59,167 nucleotides of DNA, from the NCBI GenBank assembly GCA_913020665.1, contig CAJVZI010000005.1:1-59167 (forward strand), read 5' to 3'. How positions within the stretch are numbered: the first letter of the stretch is position 1; every line of letters begins with the position of its first letter. The notes beneath the pieces are model-generated. The model ran no database searches, had not been told where the DNA came from, and saw only the letters and a list, made by a program, of their open reading frames with translations. Positions 39,425 to 48,623 of this stretch are shown here, piece by piece. The translations under genes and the position numbers were made by a program. The DNA comes from an uncultured bacterium. GTDB lineage: Bacteria; Fidelibacterota; Marinisomatia; Marinisomatales; UBA1611.

Positions 39425-39784
39425 ATGTCAACAAAGACCCTAACTACAGCGGTTGAGAAGATCGCACCTACCGCAATCTTGAAGATTGATGGTCCGTTCA
39501 ATGATTTTCATGCCAAAGAGTTAATTGGCATTATTGATGACCTACTTACTCAAGAATTTGTACACTTCATCATAAATTTCAAGTTATGTACAGAAGTGAA
39601 TAATTATGGTGTATCAGTATTGATAAGTCTTATAGGATCTATCAATGCAAAGAGTGGAAAGCTTATTTTCACAAATGTTGACCAACAGCTTGAGAAAAAA
39701 TTAAAAATGATGGGGCTTGCAGCTTACGCTGAATTTTATTCTGAAGATAAAATAGCTCTCGAGAGCCTAATAGAAAAACATTAA
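39425..39784 (+). CDS. STAS-domain protein (anti-sigma factor antagonist-like) without the phospho-serine
   Basis: A 119-residue single STAS domain: ILKIDGPFNDFHAKELIGII (strand-helix 1), FVHFIINFKLCTEVNNYGVS (strand 3 to helix 2), SGKLIFTNVDQQLEKKLKMM and GLAAYAEFYSEDKIALESL. In SpoIIAA/RsbV-type antagonists the helix-2 start is DSSG with a serine phosphorylated by an anti-sigma kinase; here it reads NNYG (residues 59-62), so that serine is absent. It starts 40 nt after the SusD stop and ends 27 nt before a SpoIIE-type phosphatase gene. The pair suggests a partner-switching pathway that is either constitutive, works through another residue, or only binds its partner. Confidence 0.82.
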   Translation: MSTKTLTTAVEKIAPTAILKIDGPFNDFHAKELIGIIDDLLTQEFVHFIINFKLCTEVNNYGVSVLISLIGSINAKSGKLIFTNVDQQLEKKLKMMGLAAYAEFYSEDKIALESLIEKH

Positions 39785-39811
39785 ACATAACTTATTAAAC
39801 ATACCTGAACT

Positions 39812-42793
39812 ATGAATAAAAACTTATTACCACATATATATTTCTTTTTATTTATCTTGAATATTATTTCTGCTGATCCATCATCTGGCCAGTGGAAACA
39901 GTTCGTATATACTGATGGGTTATCCAGCAATTATATTTTTGATGTTGAAAAAGATAGTGACGATCGTCTCTGGATAGGTACACAGAATGGGGTCACTCTT
40001 ATTGATGGTGGAAATACTATTAAATACGGAGCAGATAGCGGTCTTCCAGCAGCAAATATAATAAAGGTGGTCAGCCTGGAGGGGACAACCTACGCTGCAG
40101 CCTCAGGACATGGTATATATGTGTTCAATGATGGATTTTTTGAAAAGACAAAGATAATAAAAGGAAAAGATATAGCCACCATGTCAAAGGTAGCTGGTAA
40201 AATTTTTGTTTCAACAAATCTAGAAAATATTACTTATGATGGAAGTGAAGTCTCTTTTATGGGTAAGGGTTTTCCAAATATTAAAGTTAGAGATGTTTTC
40301 TCTTATGGCGATAGAATGTGGTATGCAGCAGATGATCGTATAATAAGTAAGGGTGGTAAAGGGTTTTCAACTGAAAAAATTAATTTCCCAAATACCAAGA
40401 TAAAGATTCAAGCATTCTTGGTTGATGGTGATATCGAATATTTTGGTACAAACCAGGGACTATGGTCTAGAAAAAACAAAGGACAGTTAAAGCTAATTAG
40501 AGACATGAATGTATTATGTCTATCACGGTCTATGGAAGGTGATATTCTCACTGGCACCAAAAAAGGTCTGTATTATTTGCAAGCAGGGAAGTTGGTTAAA
40601 TATAGACCAGATGGAGATGAACACAAAGCATTGGACAAAACTTCCATTCGTGATATCGAGGTCATATCTACAAATGAGATCTGGTATTCCTCGTTTGGAA
40701 TGGGAATTTATTTACATGACCCAGGTACTCTAAGGACATTCAGTTCTAAAGATGGAATAGATGTGGGTGGAATGACCTTCGATATGGTTTCAGATAATGG
40801 GAAGGTCTACATCGCAACAAGGAATGGTCTTTTTGTTTTTGAGAATGAAAGAGTAAAAGCACACTACACTAAACAGGATGGCCTACCATCAAATATTATT
40901 CTTGACCTTGATCTAGATTCTAAAGGTAACCTATGGCTTGCTACAGCTAGCGGTCTATCAAGGTTCTCAGGTTCAAAATTTGATAATTATAATAGGGCAG
41001 ATGGCCTGCCAGCAAAATTAGTAACCACAGTACATGTAGATAAGAAGGATGACTCTATTGTATGGTCTGGATCGGAAAATTCTGGAATTACTCGTTTTGA
41101 CAAAAAAGGTTTTTTTACATTTGCAGTACAAGATGGATTGCCGAGCAACTCTATAAGAGATATTACTCAATCAGATAATGGAGAGCTTTTCATTGCATGT
41201 TATAAGTCCGGTGTAGCAAAGTATGATGGGAAAACCTTTCAATTACTTGAAGAAGGTTTGGATGATAAAAGGGTCATACTAGTCACCATGGGACCTGATG
41301 GTCACCTATGGACAGGGACTGAATCAGCCGGTATTGGAGTTTTTAAGAATAATAATTTTGAAATGATACGTGATTCTGACGGATTGGGCCATAATGAAAT
41401 GTTCTCATTGTTCTATGACGGTGATAGGATGTGGGCAGGAACATTTGGTGGTGGTGTAAGTTGCCTGTCAAATGATACATGGTTCACCTTGCGAGAGACC
41501 GATGGATTAAATAGTAATACTATTGGTGCTGTTGCTGCTATCAGTAGGGACCATTTTTTATTTGGAGGAACAAAAGGTATTTCGATATTCAAATTAGATG
41601 ATAGCTCCTTTAAACTAGATATTGATAATATTCTCACACCAAAAGCAGAGCTATCACTTCATGACATAAAAGATAGCAATATCTCTGGTATAGTTAAGGA
41701 TCGATTTTTTATTTCTGCTAATCCTATGGTATATAACCCTTCTGGAAGTAAGGTCCATTATAGAACTAGAATAAATAGTGGAGGTGAAAAAGCTTCTTGG
41801 TCAGATCTACAAACTTCAAACCAAATATCATTTTTCCCAGAAAATGTTGGTTCATATGAACTAGACATTCAGGCAGTTGATAATAGGATCGCTTTCTCAG
41901 AAATAGTCACAATTCCATTTAGTATCGGTCGCATATGGTATCTTGACCCTAAAACTGCAATACCATTCTGGGGGAGTATATTATTATTGATAGGATTCTC
42001 AACTGTCACATACATCAATTATCGTAAAAAGAGTATAGAAGCTCAAGAACTCCGAGAAGCGGAGATAGAACGCCAGCAGGCAGAGATGGAGGAGGCTAGG
42101 GAGTTTCAACAGGCTATGCTTCCAAAAGAGATGCCTTCAACCGATGATTATGAAATGGTTGGTTTCCAACAGACAGCGACTGAGGTCGGAGGTGATTTTT
42201 TTGATTTTATGCAGAAGGAAGATGGTATGTGGATCGCTATATGTGGAGATGCGACGGGTCACGGGCTAACATCTGGGAATGTAGTTTCCATTACAAAAAC
42301 AGCTATGAGTTCACTTGTTGAAGAAGAACCGATACCAACTTTGGACTCATTGAATGAGACCCTTCTAAAAATGAATATTGGCTTGAATAGAATGTGCCTA
42401 AATATTGCAAATATTGGAAAAGATTCAATTCGTTTCTCATCTGCGGGTATGCCACCTGCATATTATTATTCTGCAGAAAAGGGTGAGCTAGAAGAGGTTT
42501 TGGTTGGAGCGCTGCCACTAGGTTCATTTCCTAATGCGATTCATATGGAACAAGAGATCTCTTTTAAGAATAAGGGAGATATACTTGTGATGATGTCAGA
42601 TGGGCTTCCAGAGGCAGAAAATTTAGATGATGAGATGGTTGGTTATGATAGGACGGAGGAAAAGATCAGGTCTCTTGCAGATAGATCAGCAGAAGAGATA
42701 AAAGATGGCTTGGTTGAACTTTGTGACTCTTGGTTGGATGGTCATGCAGAACTTAAAGATGATATGACATTCGTTATAATTAAGAAGAAGTAG
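39812..42793 (+). CDS. Two-component-type beta-propeller sensor fused to a SpoIIE/PP2C phosphatase
   Basis: A 993-residue membrane sensor. Signal peptide/anchor at the start (FFLFILNIISADPSSGQW). Residues ~25-610: seven-bladed-type propeller repeats of the hybrid two-component kind (DSDDRLWIGTQNGVTLIDGG, DSKGNLWLATASGLSRFSGS, GPDGHLWTGTESAGIGVF). Then a Y_Y_Y-like domain (~640-710), one transmembrane helix (FWGSILLLIGFSTVTYINYR), a coiled-coil linker (EIERQQAEMEEAREFQQAML), and a cytosolic SpoIIE phosphatase with metal-binding aspartates in EVGGDFFDFMQ, ICGDATGHGLTSGN, MSDGLPEAE and KDDMTFVII. Periplasmic ligand would control dephosphorylation of a STAS protein. Normally such propellers drive histidine kinases; here the output is a phosphatase. 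The adjacent STAS gene is the natural partner but lacks the usual serine. Confidence 0.9.
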   Translation: MNKNLLPHIYFFLFILNIISADPSSGQWKQFVYTDGLSSNYIFDVEKDSDDRLWIGTQNGVTLIDGGNTIKYGADSGLPAANIIKVVSLEGTTYAAASGHGIYVFNDGFFEKTKIIKGKDIATMSKVAGKIFVSTNLENITYDGSEVSFMGKGFPNIKVRDVFSYGDRMWYAADDRIISKGGKGFSTEKINFPNTKIKIQAFLVDGDIEYFGTNQGLWSRKNKGQLKLIRDMNVLCLSRSMEGDILTGTKKGLYYLQAGKLVKYRPDGDEHKALDKTSIRDIEVISTNEIWYSSFGMGIYLHDPGTLRTFSSKDGIDVGGMTFDMVSDNGKVYIATRNGLFVFENERVKAHYTKQDGLPSNIILDLDLDSKGNLWLATASGLSRFSGSKFDNYNRADGLPAKLVTTVHVDKKDDSIVWSGSENSGITRFDKKGFFTFAVQDGLPSNSIRDITQSDNGELFIACYKSGVAKYDGKTFQLLEEGLDDKRVILVTMGPDGHLWTGTESAGIGVFKNNNFEMIRDSDGLGHNEMFSLFYDGDRMWAGTFGGGVSCLSNDTWFTLRETDGLNSNTIGAVAAISRDHFLFGGTKGISIFKLDDSSFKLDIDNILTPKAELSLHDIKDSNISGIVKDRFFISANPMVYNPSGSKVHYRTRINSGGEKASWSDLQTSNQISFFPENVGSYELDIQAVDNRIAFSEIVTIPFSIGRIWYLDPKTAIPFWGSILLLIGFSTVTYINYRKKSIEAQELREAEIERQQAEMEEAREFQQAMLPKEMPSTDDYEMVGFQQTATEVGGDFFDFMQKEDGMWIAICGDATGHGLTSGNVVSITKTAMSSLVEEEPIPTLDSLNETLLKMNIGLNRMCLNIANIGKDSIRFSSAGMPPAYYYSAEKGELEEVLVGALPLGSFPNAIHMEQEISFKNKGDILVMMSDGLPEAENLDDEMVGYDRTEEKIRSLADRSAEEIKDGLVELCDSWLDGHAELKDDMTFVIIKKK

Positions 42794-42803
42794 AGCCTAT
42801 TGG

Positions 42804-43901
42804 TTATATGCTGGCTAAAAGTTTATCATAAATAGGTCCCATATACTTCCAATCAAACTGTTTAGCTATACTCTTTAGATTACTTTTATTATCCCTTTTA
42901 GTATTATCTACTGCACGAATTATCTTGCTGTATAATTCATCTTCATTTTTATAAAAATTATCTTCATTATCATTAGATGAGATGAGTTCTGGATAGGTTA
43001 GTCGGCAAGGCAAAATTGGCCATATCTGACAATAGATGGCTTCCATGACACTAGCGCCGAAAAACTCTTGATTTGAGGTTACAGGTAATATATCAGCCTT
43101 CCACAACCACTCTGCATATTCATTAAAGGATTCTGTATAGCCCCATTGAATTATATTATTCTTAAAATCCTCCTTTGCCTGGTCAAATATAGATGGTGAT
43201 CGATTAAAATTCTCACCCAATACTGCTAAACTAAAATCAATGCCACTGTCTTTCAACTTTTCTAAGATAGAGAAAAATAATTCAGGGTTCTTATCATATT
43301 CCCAGCGATGATTCCACAATATCAATGGTCTTTCGTTAGCATTATCAATTTTATGTTCATCAAAACGTTGAAGCTCCATACCCAGATATAGGACCTTAGA
43401 TTTATTATAAATATTGTCAATTGATCCTAATTCTTGGTGGTCAGGGAATTGTTTTAAGAAAGGTTGGAGTTCATTTAAAAAAGAACGCATATGAAACTCA
43501 GAATTAAAAAAGACCTTATCTGCAGAAAGTGCAGAAGAATAGTTGATGAACCCATAATGGGTATCTCTTTTATTTTTTATATCTCTGTCATCAGGCGACC
43601 ATGGGTAGGATAACTGGTTCTCATGAAAATAGATAGCAGTTGGAATATTGTGCGATCTCTCTCTGGTTAAGGATAAAAATGTTGTCAGATCTAGCATATC
43701 GGTCGCTAGGATCAGATCTGGACACCAATCAATTTCATTGAACTCTTTTGCAAGGGTTATTGCACCACCATGCATTCTCCATTTCCAGAATTGACCTTTC
43801 ATTGAAAGAATTCTTATTTCATGTCGGCTAGATCTTTGAAATCCATCAGCCCATTGTTTATGTGAACCAGTGTAGTAGGGTTCAATAAGTAATATTTTCA
43901 T
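42804..43901 (-). CDS. tRNA-queuosine alpha-mannosyltransferase-like glycosyltransferase (DUF3524/GTDC1)
   Basis: A 365-residue GT-B glycosyltransferase. The N-terminus MKILLIEPYYTGSHKQWADG, MKGQFWKWRMHGGAITLA and AIYFHENQLSYPWSPDDRD are characteristic of DUF3524, the N-terminal half of the animal queuosine-tRNA mannosyltransferase (QTMAN, formerly GTDC1). The C-terminal GT4 half shows LILWNHRWEYDKNPELFF and the donor-site SNQEFFGASVMEAIYCQIWP. The family enzyme mannosylates queuosine in tRNA-Asp; activity in bacteria is inference. The open frame extends to 43979 but the extra 26 residues come from the tRNA-Leu region, so the ATG at 43901 is used. No queuosine synthesis gene is in the window. 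Confidence 0.8.
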   Translation of the reverse strand: MKILLIEPYYTGSHKQWADGFQRSSRHEIRILSMKGQFWKWRMHGGAITLAKEFNEIDWCPDLILATDMLDLTTFLSLTRERSHNIPTAIYFHENQLSYPWSPDDRDIKNKRDTHYGFINYSSALSADKVFFNSEFHMRSFLNELQPFLKQFPDHQELGSIDNIYNKSKVLYLGMELQRFDEHKIDNANERPLILWNHRWEYDKNPELFFSILEKLKDSGIDFSLAVLGENFNRSPSIFDQAKEDFKNNIIQWGYTESFNEYAEWLWKADILPVTSNQEFFGASVMEAIYCQIWPILPCRLTYPELISSNDNEDNFYKNEDELYSKIIRAVDNTKRDNKSNLKSIAKQFDWKYMGPIYDKLLASI

Positions 43902-43936
43902 AACATTAAATAAGTTGGGAAATATGAGATCTACTG

Positions 43937-44020
43937 TGCCCGAGACTGGAGTCGAACCAGCACGTCTTTTAGGACACACGGACCTGAACCGTGCGCGTCT
44001 ACCAATTCCGCCACCCGGGC
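43937..44020 (-). tRNA. tRNA-Leu (CAG)
   Basis: An 84-nt cloverleaf on the minus strand: acceptor GCCCGGG / CTCGGGC (one G-U), D arm GCGGAATTGGTAGACGC, anticodon arm CACGG-TTCAGGT-CCGTG with anticodon CAG, long variable arm (class II, fitting Leu), T arm CTGGTTCGACTCCAG, discriminator A. The 3' CCA is not encoded. It lies 36 nt upstream of the glycosyltransferase gene in the same direction. Confidence 0.96.
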
Positions 44021-44114
44021 ATTAAATTAGCCTCTGTGACGATGATTTTACTTCAATAATGTTAGATCTTAAAATACTTTACTTTATACTCATTGCCATG
44101 AACTTGTATCAAAT

Positions 44115-46184
44115 TTATTTGATGAATAGCATTTTTTTACTTTGTTTAATGCCTGGAGTCTCAATGCTGTATATGTACATACCTGCTGATACTTGCTTAC
44201 CTTGATCACTTGTTGCATCCCATTTTATCGAATTAAGACCAGCATTTTGATACTTGTTCAATAGATTTTTAACAATTCTACCGTTCATATCATAGATCAC
44301 GATATTTACGGGACCAGCTTTGGCAAGTTCGTAGGATAGTGTAGTTACAGGGTTGAAGGGGTTCGGATAGTTTTGGTGTATCTTGTAATCTGAAAGTATT
44401 TTAGAGTCTTCATCCAGATCAAGTGATTCGATTAATACCGATACTGTATTGGAGTAGTCTGTCCAATAGCCTACATTTCCTGCAACTCTATAGAAATATT
44501 CAACGTCCGTATCGATGTCAACATCTGTATGAGTATTTGTGGTAACAAATGTCTGGACTATGTTTTCAGTGAACATGATATCTGTCGCCCTATCTACTTG
44601 ATAATATTGCAAACCTTCTTCAATCGCTGACCAAGCAAGAATAACACTTGAGTCTTGTGCATAGGCCTGTAGACTTGGCGCTGGAATGGCCCATTCGACT
44701 GCTCCCATATCTGGGGCAGATCCAGTGTAAAATAGGTCATTATCATCAAAACCATCATCATCAAGGTCTAAGGTGCCAGTATCTATGCATGGACTGTCTT
44801 GTTGTAATCTAAAATCTTCATTATCAGGGTCCATAAATAAGGGATCCATATCTATTAGGTTCCCATCTCCAGACCACTCTTCTTGTAATAGGGAGTATGA
44901 TACAACAACTGGTGTCTGTTGGTAACCATTATGGATAGAATTAGGTACATTATCATAGAAGAGACTGTTAACAATATTAGGCTCCGTGACATAATGTGAG
45001 GCTAATCCACCACCACTCCATTCGCTATTTGATGCTTCATTTTGAGCTAGGGTTGAATGATGTAGATCAAGGATCGCAGACCAGCAAAAAATTGCACCTC
45101 CACTCATTGCACTGTTATTAACAAGAGTCAATCTATTAAAAGTACCGTGAACTACAATGGAAGCTTGTCCTGATTCTGATCCAAAGAAAATACCACCACC
45201 TGAATTATCATTGGTTACATTATTAGCAATAGTTGAATTTTCAAAAAGAACATTATCTGCTCTGTAAAATGCTACTCCACCACCACCAGTTGGATACTCA
45301 GTTCCAGATGTAGAATTACCATTAAGGACAATATTATCTATGATTATATCATTACTGAGATAAATGGCTATACCACCGCCAGCACCATTAGCAGCAGTAT
45401 TGTTGAGGATCTGTGTATTATATATTTCTAAACTATCAGACCATTCTTGGTAAATACCGCCCCCACCACCAAAGGTCGGATAATCGTAATTTGGATTTGG
45501 ATTATTTCCTGATGCGGTATTGAAGGATATGTTACACCCCTCAACAAGAAGTTTTCCACCACCAATAGTTGCGATCGCTCCACCCCATAAGGCTCCATTA
45601 TTTTCAAAACTAGAATTATAGATCTCGCAGGTTGTAAGAGGGTCGACAAATATTGCACCACCCATATTAGCACTAGTATTTGATGAAAATGTTGAGTTCT
45701 CAACTATAACATCCGAAGCAATTGAATTTATCGCAGCACCATGGCCATATGAATAATTATTTGAGAAATCCACATTTTTAACTTCGATCATTGACCCAGA
45801 ACTATAGATACCGCCACCATCATTGGAACTACCTTGCTTGATTCTAAAGTTATGTATTCTTGTTAAACCCTGATCAGAATCAATTACACTTACCTGGGGA
45901 GATGAAATTGGTTGGTTGATCTTTGTTTCTTCTCTTGATTCTCCAATTAATGATATGGCTTTGTTCGAAATCTCAACACCACCTTCGTAAATACCATTTG
46001 AAACATAAACAGTATCCATGTCCATCGCTTCATCGATGCCCTTTTGGATCGTTAGATAAGGATTGTCAACCGTTCCATCGCCTGAATCATCGCTACCACT
46101 GGTTGATACATAGATTACGCCAGCATTTAATTTTGCGATAAACATTATTAATGTAATAAAAAATGAATATTTATAGTTTGCCAT
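44115..46184 (-). CDS. Secreted parallel beta-helix protein with type IX-like sorting tail (copy 1)
   Basis: A 689-residue exported protein. Signal peptide (YSFFITLIMFIAKLNAG), then a DUF1565/pectate-lyase-like start VIYVSTSGSDDSGDGTVDNP and DTVYVSNGIYEGGVEISNK. Residues ~60-430: right-handed beta-helix coils with repeated Gly-Gly-Ala-Ile and Asn-asparagine ladders (ENSTFSSNTSANMGGAIFVD, YNTQILNNTAANGAGGGIAI). Then an acidic DxDxDG-rich stretch (~470), an FN3-like module (ILAWSAIEEGLQYYQVDRAT) and the tail NYPNPFNPVTTLSYEL ... SAGMYIYSIETPG. No catalytic lyase triad can be identified, so adhesion or glycan binding at the surface is as likely as enzyme activity. It follows its paralogue by 96 nt. 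Confidence 0.82.
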   Translation of the reverse strand: MANYKYSFFITLIMFIAKLNAGVIYVSTSGSDDSGDGTVDNPYLTIQKGIDEAMDMDTVYVSNGIYEGGVEISNKAISLIGESREETKINQPISSPQVSVIDSDQGLTRIHNFRIKQGSSNDGGGIYSSGSMIEVKNVDFSNNYSYGHGAAINSIASDVIVENSTFSSNTSANMGGAIFVDPLTTCEIYNSSFENNGALWGGAIATIGGGKLLVEGCNISFNTASGNNPNPNYDYPTFGGGGGIYQEWSDSLEIYNTQILNNTAANGAGGGIAIYLSNDIIIDNIVLNGNSTSGTEYPTGGGGVAFYRADNVLFENSTIANNVTNDNSGGGIFFGSESGQASIVVHGTFNRLTLVNNSAMSGGAIFCWSAILDLHHSTLAQNEASNSEWSGGGLASHYVTEPNIVNSLFYDNVPNSIHNGYQQTPVVVSYSLLQEEWSGDGNLIDMDPLFMDPDNEDFRLQQDSPCIDTGTLDLDDDGFDDNDLFYTGSAPDMGAVEWAIPAPSLQAYAQDSSVILAWSAIEEGLQYYQVDRATDIMFTENIVQTFVTTNTHTDVDIDTDVEYFYRVAGNVGYWTDYSNTVSVLIESLDLDEDSKILSDYKIHQNYPNPFNPVTTLSYELAKAGPVNIVIYDMNGRIVKNLLNKYQNAGLNSIKWDATSDQGKQVSAGMYIYSIETPGIKQSKKMLFIK

Positions 46185-46280
46185 TATTGAGCCTATTCTT
46201 TTTTTGTCTTGTGATTTGGAAAGTAAATTATTAATGAACGTGATTGAGTTTAATAATGATAATTTTTTTTTTGCATAAAC

Positions 46281-48428
46281 TTATTTGATAAAAAGCATTT
46301 TTCGAGCTTGTTTAAATTCTCCAGCATCAACCACATACAGGTACATTCCTGTTGAAACGGATTCACCTTTGTTATTTGTGGCATCCCATTTTATCGTTCT
46401 GTATCCTGAAATATGATACCCGCTAATTAGATTTTTTACTAGTCTGCCCATCATATCATATATCGTTATTTGGACATGGCTATCTTTGGGCAGCTTGTAT
46501 GATATTGTTGTAGTAGGATTAAATGGATTGGGAAAATTTTGGTATACCTTATAGCTCTCTGCCAATGGTTGATCTTCATTTATATCTAATGAACCCAGTA
46601 TGATAGAGGTTGTATTTGATTGGTCTGTCCAGTATCCTAAGTATGCTGACACTCTATAAAAATACTCTTGGTTCCATTCAACCTCTCCATCTGTATAGGT
46701 GACATCCGTTACGAAGTGTTCTGCATCTATACTTGAAAATATTGAATCTGATGAACGTTGGAGTTTATAGTACTGAAGATCTTCATGTACAACAGGGTTC
46801 CAGGTCAGAATCACTGCCGAGTCCTGCTCATCCATAAAACTACTCAGAAACTCTGGAGCACCAACCACCCATTCAATCGCACCCAAATCTGGCGCAGAAC
46901 CGTTAAAATCAAAATAGTCTTGTACTCCATCACCGTTTAGGTCTGATGTGCCCGCATCGATACATGGTGATTCAGTTTGCAATCTAAAATCATAATTATC
47001 AATATCTACAAATTGAGGGTCTACAACCATATTACTATCACCACCCCAGTACTCTTCTGTGACACTATAGTTAATATCAAAATTTGAGTTTGGTGTCCCA
47101 TCATGGATCGAGTTTGGAGTATTATCATGAAAGATCGTATTCACTATATTTGCTGAAGTTTGGGAATGTATTGCCAAACCGCCTCCTTGCCACGAAGTCT
47201 CGCCATTGTTATCAGTTGCTTCATTCATAACAAAAGTTGAGTTATTCAGGTTTAGAGTTGCATTCCATAGAAATAAACCGCCACCACCATAAAGCGCCCA
47301 ATTATTCACAAAGAGCAACCGATTAAAAGTACCTGGCATGTAGACCGTATCTTGGCTGGCTTCGGTACCAAAAAAGATGCCGCCACCGCTATTCCACTCA
47401 CAAGTGTTGTCCATTATTATACCATGGTTGAATATTACATTTTCTGGTCGAAGCATACATAACCCACCACCACCGCCAGTGGAAGTGTTATTACGGATCA
47501 CTAGATCATTTAATATCACTTCGGTACCATGATAAAGTGCCATTGCACCGCCTGGGCCTGCTGTTGCGCTATTAGTTGAAAAACTTGAATTTGAAATTTT
47601 TAGGGTATCTGCAAATTCTTGGTATATGGCTCCACCACCAGCATAAGTGGGAAAGTTTTGATCAACATTCTCTTCCCAGCCGTTAGCAGAGTTTTGATAA
47701 AAATCAGATTCATGTATTGTTAATTTCCCGCCTCTAAAGGTTGCGATCGCGCCTCCACGATTAGCACCATTGTTATTAAAGTTTATATGCTTTAATAAGC
47801 ATGTACTAAGCGAATCAACAAAAATTGCGCCACCGGCCCAGCTACTATTATTGTATATATCACCACCATTGATCTCAAGCTCTGAATTACTACAATTTAT
47901 TGCACCGCCATAGGTTTCACTTGAGTTAAGATATATTTGTGCATCCTCTAATTTCAGACTCGACCCATACAGATTTATGGCACCACCATTCGTAGAGGAT
48001 GTGTTGTTTGAAAGGTCAATATTTTTAGCTGAAACAATTGAATTATTTATATACAATCCTCCGCCATCTGCAGAATTTCCTCTCTTTATTTTAAAATTTT
48101 CAATACGCACTGTATCTGGAGTATCCCTTATTGAAATATTCGGTTCTGTGATAGGAACATTTATCTTTGTATCGGTCATAGATTCACCGATAAGGGATAT
48201 TTGTTTATTATCGATAATGATTCCGCCAGTATATATGCCATCAAGAACCATCACACTATCCATAGTGTTTGCTTCATCAATCCCTCTCTGAATAGTTAGA
48301 TAAGGTGAGTTAAAAGAGCCGTCTCCAGAGTCATCATTTCCTGATGCGGAAACATAAATTGTAGCTGCATTTAGATCTGTAATAAGAAATATTAATGAAA
48401 TGAAAATTGTATAAATATAGTTTGTCAT
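46281..48428 (-). CDS. Secreted parallel beta-helix protein with type IX-like sorting tail (copy 2)
   Basis: A 715-residue paralogue of the gene downstream, with the same order: signal peptide (IFISLIFLITDLNAA), TIYVSASGNDDSGDGSFNSP, the line RGIDEANTMDSVMVLDGIYT, a beta-helix of ~370 residues (SWAGGAIFVDSLSTCLLKHI, NGANRGGAIATFRGGKLTIH), ESPCIDAGTSDLNGDGVQDY, an FN3-like module (VILTWNPVVHEDLQYYKLQR), and tail NFPNPFNPTTTISYKL ... STGMYLYVVDAGE. It has extra helix coils in the first third (around residues 135-190), explaining its greater length. The pair is a tandem duplication. It is divergent from smpB across 195 nt that must hold both promoters. Confidence 0.82.
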   Translation of the reverse strand: MTNYIYTIFISLIFLITDLNAATIYVSASGNDDSGDGSFNSPYLTIQRGIDEANTMDSVMVLDGIYTGGIIIDNKQISLIGESMTDTKINVPITEPNISIRDTPDTVRIENFKIKRGNSADGGGLYINNSIVSAKNIDLSNNTSSTNGGAINLYGSSLKLEDAQIYLNSSETYGGAINCSNSELEINGGDIYNNSSWAGGAIFVDSLSTCLLKHINFNNNGANRGGAIATFRGGKLTIHESDFYQNSANGWEENVDQNFPTYAGGGAIYQEFADTLKISNSSFSTNSATAGPGGAMALYHGTEVILNDLVIRNNTSTGGGGGLCMLRPENVIFNHGIIMDNTCEWNSGGGIFFGTEASQDTVYMPGTFNRLLFVNNWALYGGGGLFLWNATLNLNNSTFVMNEATDNNGETSWQGGGLAIHSQTSANIVNTIFHDNTPNSIHDGTPNSNFDINYSVTEEYWGGDSNMVVDPQFVDIDNYDFRLQTESPCIDAGTSDLNGDGVQDYFDFNGSAPDLGAIEWVVGAPEFLSSFMDEQDSAVILTWNPVVHEDLQYYKLQRSSDSIFSSIDAEHFVTDVTYTDGEVEWNQEYFYRVSAYLGYWTDQSNTTSIILGSLDINEDQPLAESYKVYQNFPNPFNPTTTISYKLPKDSHVQITIYDMMGRLVKNLISGYHISGYRTIKWDATNNKGESVSTGMYLYVVDAGEFKQARKMLFIK

Positions 48429-48623
48429 TATATTGTTTTCTCGTTTAGTTGAATAAATTGAAGATTTAATTGATAAATAATTTCAATAATGTTAAGGTCA
48501 TTTATCTATTTAAGTAAGTAGTAAAACATTAGAATTATGTTAGAAAATACTCACCGATGATGGAGATATGAATAACCTTGTTAAACCAACTAGCAAAATT
48601 GTAGTTTAAGTAAGAATTATTAT

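Noticed and set aside
43902-43979. 26-residue N-terminal extension of the QTMAN-like glycosyltransferase frame
   Set aside because: These codons overlap the tRNA-Leu gene; the conserved family start MKILLIEPYYTG lies at 43901.
48429-48623. tmRNA (ssrA) gene beside smpB
   Set aside because: No tRNA-Ala-like ends or tag reading frame could be seen in this 195-nt gap or next to the gene.
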